Shown: positions 60,301 to 64,000 of the stretch, one piece after another
Position numbering within the stretch: the first letter of the stretch is position 1
Layout of the letters: the number at the start of each line of letters is the position of its first letter
Source: Buddleja alternifolia
Taxonomy: Eukaryota > Streptophyta > Magnoliopsida > Lamiales > Scrophulariaceae
Length of the DNA stretch: 64,000 bases
Direction of reading: 5' to 3'
NCBI GenBank assembly: GCA_019426215.1
Contig: CM033400.1
Coordinates: forward strand, 17,468,568 to 17,532,567
Translations under genes and position numbers: made by a program
Notes under the pieces: model-generated
What the model was told of the DNA's origin: nothing
Seen by the model: only the letters and a program-made list of their open reading frames with translations
Database searches by the model: none

Positions 60301-60755
60301 CTAGCTATTGCTTAATTGTTACTATGATCACAAATTGCTTTTCTTATTTAGGATTTCAATGATCCTTTGAAAATCAACAAAAACTATTATTGTTTTTCCC
60401 TCACTAATTTATCATTTGGGTCTAAAAACTATTTTGAGAAACTTGCACACAAGCACTGGCACTCACTAAGCCTTTGCTTACGTATTTTATTTCATTCCTT
60501 CCTTCCAGCTGTAGGTGAGTTGAGCAGTGAGACTAGTTGGAGGATAGCAGGAATAGACATAGACGATCCAAGAGGTAAAAACTGTAGTTTTATTCAAGGA
60601 TATTAAGTTACTTCGTGATGCGGATGATAGTTTCAGGAGTAGGACCCTAAGATACATTGATAAAAATTGGGTCCATGTTTGGAATTGGAACTACAGCTAC
60701 GATAGACTTATGTATTCAAGTTGGGTCTTTTATGACCCAATTTTGGGGCGCGACA
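57314..60755 (+). mobile_element. Solo LTR (about 3.4 kb), gypsy Del/Tekay-like
   Basis: Starts TGTGACATCGGGG and ends TTTTGGGGCGCGACA, termini typical of the long LTRs of plant Del/Tekay gypsy elements. The direct repeat GAGTC flanks it at 57309-57313 and 60756-60760, an exact 5-bp target duplication. A TATATATA motif lies near 57574. A GC-rich block at 59740-60030 is unlike the surrounding AT-rich DNA. No gag-pol is present, so it is a product of LTR-LTR recombination. The 103-codon ORF near 57694 lies inside it and is not treated as a gene. Confidence 0.85.
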
Positions 60756-60779
60756 GAGTCTGTGGTGATTGGGACATAT

Positions 60780-61080
60780 TGGTTACTGTATAATGAAGTA
60801 ATATTTCACAGTATACTGAAATGTTATTAACTGTATAATGAAGTGTTATTCAGTGTATAACAAAATGTCATATTGTCTACTGTACAATTGAGTGTTTTGT
60901 ATTATATAGTTTAATGCTCTACTGCATAATGAAGTGTTATTCATTGTATAATGTAGTGTTATTTTTATAATGTATAATGAATCTGTTATATGATCTGCTG
61001 CATACATTTACATTGTATAATGAAGTGTTATTCACTGTATAATGAAGCGTTAGTTACTGTATAACATTTGTTTTATGACA
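60780..61080. repeat. TGTATAATG-type short repeats in element B
   Basis: Variants of ACTGTATAATGAAGTGTTATT recur about ten times in 300 bases. The inverted form (CATTATACAGT) dominates 61490-61780. Confidence 0.8.
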
Positions 61081-61098
61081 ATAGCTAATAAACATATA

Positions 61099-61472
61099 GG
61101 GAAAATTGCAATTTTGGTCCCATAACTTAGCCCTTGTGCGATTTTGGTCCCAGTATTATTGACTTTAGCAATACACGTCCCATAACTCCCAAAAATGTGC
61201 GATTTTGGTCCCAAGATACGAATACATCATGTATTTATACGGAATTGGCGCGTGCGGCTCACGCGGGATCACAAAAATGTGCGTTTTTGGACCCATAACT
61301 CCAAAAATGTGAAATGCACGCGCCAATTCCGTATAAATACATGATGTATTCGTATCTTGGGACCAAAATCGCACATTTTTGGGAGTTATGGGACGTATAT
61401 TGCTAAAGTCAATAATACTGGGACCAAAATCGCACAAGGGCTAAGTTATGGGACCAAAATTGCAATTTTCCC
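61099..61472. mobile_element. Palindromic MITE, 374 bp
   Basis: Arms 61099-61255 and 61316-61472 (157 bp each) are inverted copies with one mismatch seen, around a 60-bp loop. Termini are GGGAAAATTGCAATTTTGG. The flanks are TAAACATATA at 61089-61098 and 61473-61482, an exact 10-bp duplication. The long TIR and 9-11 bp duplication fit a Mutator-type MITE. It is nested in element B, and its transcript would form a strong hairpin. Confidence 0.92.
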
Positions 61473-62398
61473 TAAACATATACAATAGCTAATTAATCCA
61501 TTATACAATAGCTAATAAACAACTATACAATAAATACAATGGTAATATATAGTGTGTGATTAGTGACATACAATTAGCGATTTCAAACCATTATACAGTA
61601 TCTTATAAACCACTATACAGTATATTATAACACATTACACAATATCTTATAACCGATTATACAGTGTGTGTGTATACATCATACAGTTACAATCTTATAA
61701 ACCGTTATACAGTATTTTATAACACAGTATACAGTAACATATAACTCATTATACAATGTGTGTTTATACATCATATAGTTACAATACACCAACTAATTTA
61801 AAAATATACAACATCTATTACACAAATATGCATACCAAATCAACAAAAACCAACATGTTTATTGAAAAAGACAAAAGAGATTTACACATTAAACTAAAAA
61901 TAATGCTGTAAAAGATTAAACCCAAAATACTATTACAATCCAAAGCTAAGATTTAACACTAGATAAGAAAGATGATAGCACTATCAGTGTTGTAGCAACA
62001 CCGGCGCTGAGATGGCGACGGAAAGACGAAAAATGAGAAAACTAGAATCTATTGAGAGGCGCTGAGAAAACGTAATGAGAGAGAACAAGAGCAAAACACA
62101 CTTTAAATCTGGAGAAAGGAGAACCCCAATCAATAGCTAATCGACACAGTAAGTTGAGAGATTGTAGGGGAGATTTTGTTTGTTTCAATTTGAGAGATTT
62201 TAGGGAGATTCTGTGTCTTTTTTTTGGTATGTAGATGCTGTATAATGACGTCATTTGACTATTATACCCCTGATCCAATTGAAATCAATTTTCCCACCTG
62301 TTTTTGCTTCCTTTTTGGACTGTTGGATTTAATGGATCCAATGGTATAGATTGGGTCTTATATCTTATCTAATATAGGGTATGTATTAGATCTTGACC

Positions 62399-62430
<32 letters not shown>

Positions 62431-62673
62431 AATTAATTAATCACAATTTTGATGATTAACGTCCCACCTTCTCACAATGCATTTAAAATTGAGATAGAGC
62501 TTACCGCCATTGAGAAAGAAACATAGGAGAGTCCGGTTGTGCTGCAAATTAATAGTCTTGTCTCCAAAAGGATTCCCATCCTCTTCACAGATTGCTGGAA
62601 TTATTATCAACAAAATGTTTCCCAAGTTTCCTATTTTATTCCCCCATAATAAATTATCAATATATCTTTAATA

Positions 62674-63911
62674 GGGAAAATTACATCCACACCGCCTATA
62701 CTTAGGCCCACGAATATAACCCGATTTTTTTTAATTACTCACCCCTTGTAGTTTACAAACATTTACATTCGTCAGCTTCCGTAAAGATTACATTAGGGTT
62801 TCGTTAAAATTTTTGTGATCTGACTAGAATGCACTTATAATTAATATTATTGAATTTTTTTAATCAAAAATTAAAATTTTAAAAAAGGAAAAGAAAAGAA
62901 ATACAAAAAATATTATATAAATGTTCGAAATATTAGATATTACTATATAAATATTAAAAAAATCCAAAAATTATAAAAAATATTTCATTATCACAACTTA
63001 TTAAAAATATCTTCAAAATATAAAAATAATTGATGAATTAAAAAAAATTGAAAAATATAGAAAATATTTAGTAAATGTAAGAAAATATCTGAAAAAATAC
63101 AAAAAATATTAAGTAAATATTGAAAATCATTATAAAAATATTAGAAAATATCTTGAAAGTATAAAAATTATTTAGTAAATGTTAAAAAATATCTAAAAAG
63201 TATAAAAAAATATTTAGTATATATTTTAAATTGTTACAAAATATATGAAAAATATTTTCAAAGTATAAAAAATATTAAGTAAATATTAGATATATCTGAA
63301 AAATATTTATAATAAACATATTTAAAATTTTTGAATAATCTACAGAGTGTTACATTTAATTTTCACAAAATAAAATTTTGGTATTTTCAAAATTGAAAAT
63401 AAAATTTCTTAATTTGAAAAATTGAAAACAAGAAAGAAACATGAACCAGGTGTCTGAACGTGATTCGAGCATCTTCATTGCGCCTCCTCAATGCCCGAGA
63501 TCGAATCAATTCGATTGAAATCGAATAGATTCAGTTGAAATGGGTGAAGAAGAAGATCATGGAGAAGACGTCCATGTTGTGTGGTGAGAAGCAACGGCGG
63601 TGGGAAGCGACGGTGCTGTAAAGAAGACGATCTCCATGTATCTGTTTTCTTTTTCCTTTTTTTTTTCTTTCTATTTTTCCTTTTTCTATTCTCTTTTTTT
63701 CATTTTCCATTTTTTTATTTTCTAATTTTTTTTTCTTTTATTTTTAAGGGGTTTAATCAAGGGCATTTTCGACTTTTTGGCGATTCCGTTAGGGTAAATT
63801 TCTCATGTAAGGTTCTGCAAACTACGTACAGAGGGGTCTGAGTAATTAAAAAAAATTGGGAGTGTATTTATAATTAGGCCTAAGTACAGGGGGTGTGGAC
63901 GTAATTTTTCC
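62674..63911. mobile_element. TIR element in PILS intron (1.24 kb)
   Basis: The left end reads GGGAAAATTACATCCACACC. The right end on the minus strand reads GGAAAAATTACGTCCACACC. Similarity continues over CCTRTACTTAGGCC and TTTTTTTTAATTACTCA. The interior at 62880-63340 is very AT-rich with short AAATATTTAGTAAAT-type repeats, and a T-rich tract lies at 63645-63750. The ORF near 63581 is mostly that T-tract. No exact target duplication was found. Confidence 0.65.
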
Positions 63912-63997
63912 TTTTTCAATAAATAAGCTAACTTTCCAACCAAAACAAATACTACAAAAATGGAGCAAAATTAATTTAGCTATTATAATATATATAC

Positions 63998-64000
63998 CTG
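63998..64000 (-). other. Probable 3' edge of an upstream PILS exon
   Basis: On the minus strand the window begins CAG|GTATAT, a splice donor. The next PILS exon needs a preceding G to complete its first Gly codon, which CAG supplies. The exon itself lies outside the window. Confidence 0.5.

Larger units (their letters stand above)
56589..62399 (-). mobile_element. Element B: relative of element A, inverted, with nested insertions
   Basis: The left end reads GGGTATGAATCAAATACAT, like the right end of A. The right end on the minus strand reads GGGTCAAGATCTAATACAT, like the left end of A. So B lies opposite to A. Both borders abut TA runs. 61485-61780 is the reverse complement of A sequence near 53830-54060, with the same TGTATAATG-type repeats. 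Without the solo LTR it is about 2.4 kb. No transposase was seen. It occupies the PILS intron between the exons at 62505-62630 and 55850-56115. Confidence 0.75.
51511..64000 (-). pseudogene. PILS: PIN-LIKES (PILS) auxin carrier, frame-broken, 5' end outside the window
   Basis: Exons in transcription order: an edge exon (64000-63998), 62630-62505, 56115-55850, 55716-55612, 51989-51937, 51811-51511. They encode GNLGNILLIIIPAICEE, SYVSFSMA, LGSFYIWTYTYHL, EELRAPPVHAA, IIGFIFGAVAWLRN, GTIPCITLILGGNLTQG and a C-terminal membrane segment with PPAMNIGTMTQL, in PILS order. Splice sites are GT-AG. Exon lengths do not keep phase: +1 near 62550, -1/+2 near 56070, a CAAT-like insertion near 55633, and a shift at the start of the last exon near 51809. 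PILS proteins are ER-membrane auxin carriers. Several independent shifts argue for a pseudogene; sequencing error is the alternative. Introns hold elements A, B and a third TIR element. Confidence 0.85.

Noticed and set aside
63581..63841. ORF rich in Phe
   Set aside because: It is translation of a T-rich tract inside a TIR element.
1..64000. CRISPR array, tRNA or rRNA genes
   Set aside because: No regularly spaced repeat-spacer structure and no cloverleaf-like or rRNA sequence were seen; the short tandem arrays are directly abutting.

Overview
This is nuclear DNA from a flowering plant, almost certainly a eudicot. It is AT-rich and its genes have many GT-AG introns. The introns and spacers are packed with LTR retrotransposons, hAT and TIR elements, MITEs and (TA)n runs. 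I cannot name the species from sequence alone.

There are three host genes. (1) 1930-7655, minus strand: IRE1, the ER unfolded-protein sensor kinase/RNase. Seven exons whose phases all join give an 870-residue protein. (2) 25075-50481, plus strand: RRP44A/DIS3, the exosome-associated PIN + RNB nuclease. Twenty-four exons, all phases intact, give 936 residues spread over 25.4 kb. (3) 51511 to beyond 64000, minus strand: a PIN-LIKES (PILS) auxin-carrier gene. It is recognisable exon by exon, but its reading frame is broken in several exons, so it is probably a pseudogene. It converges on RRP44A with about 1 kb between the coding ends.

Between IRE1 and RRP44A lies a hAT element, 9906-24535. It has matching termini and an 8-bp target duplication, and it was later filled with about 12 kb of nested LTR material. 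That material includes a degenerate Ty1/copia element (10849-15785) whose empty site can be read from an inverted relative at 19460-20478. The remains of the hAT transposase lie at 22492-23730.

RRP44A intron 7 holds a short LTR element, 30070-31894. Between its LTRs is an intron-free fragment of the cohesin regulator PDS5. RRP44A intron 17 holds a 5.1-kb degenerate Ty3/gypsy element, 41997-47104. Its leader, LTR start and Pol C-terminus resemble those of the PDS5-carrying element, which suggests the gypsy family mobilised it.

The PILS introns hold two related TIR elements, A (52172-55326) and B (56589-62399), both sitting inside (TA)n runs. A carries a piece of an HD-Zip II transcription-factor gene and an unrecognised three-exon ORF, like a Pack-MULE. 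B was later hit by a 3.4-kb solo LTR (5-bp duplication) and by a near-perfect palindromic MITE (10-bp duplication). Host-gene fragments carried by two different kinds of element within about 25 kb are the most notable content of the window.
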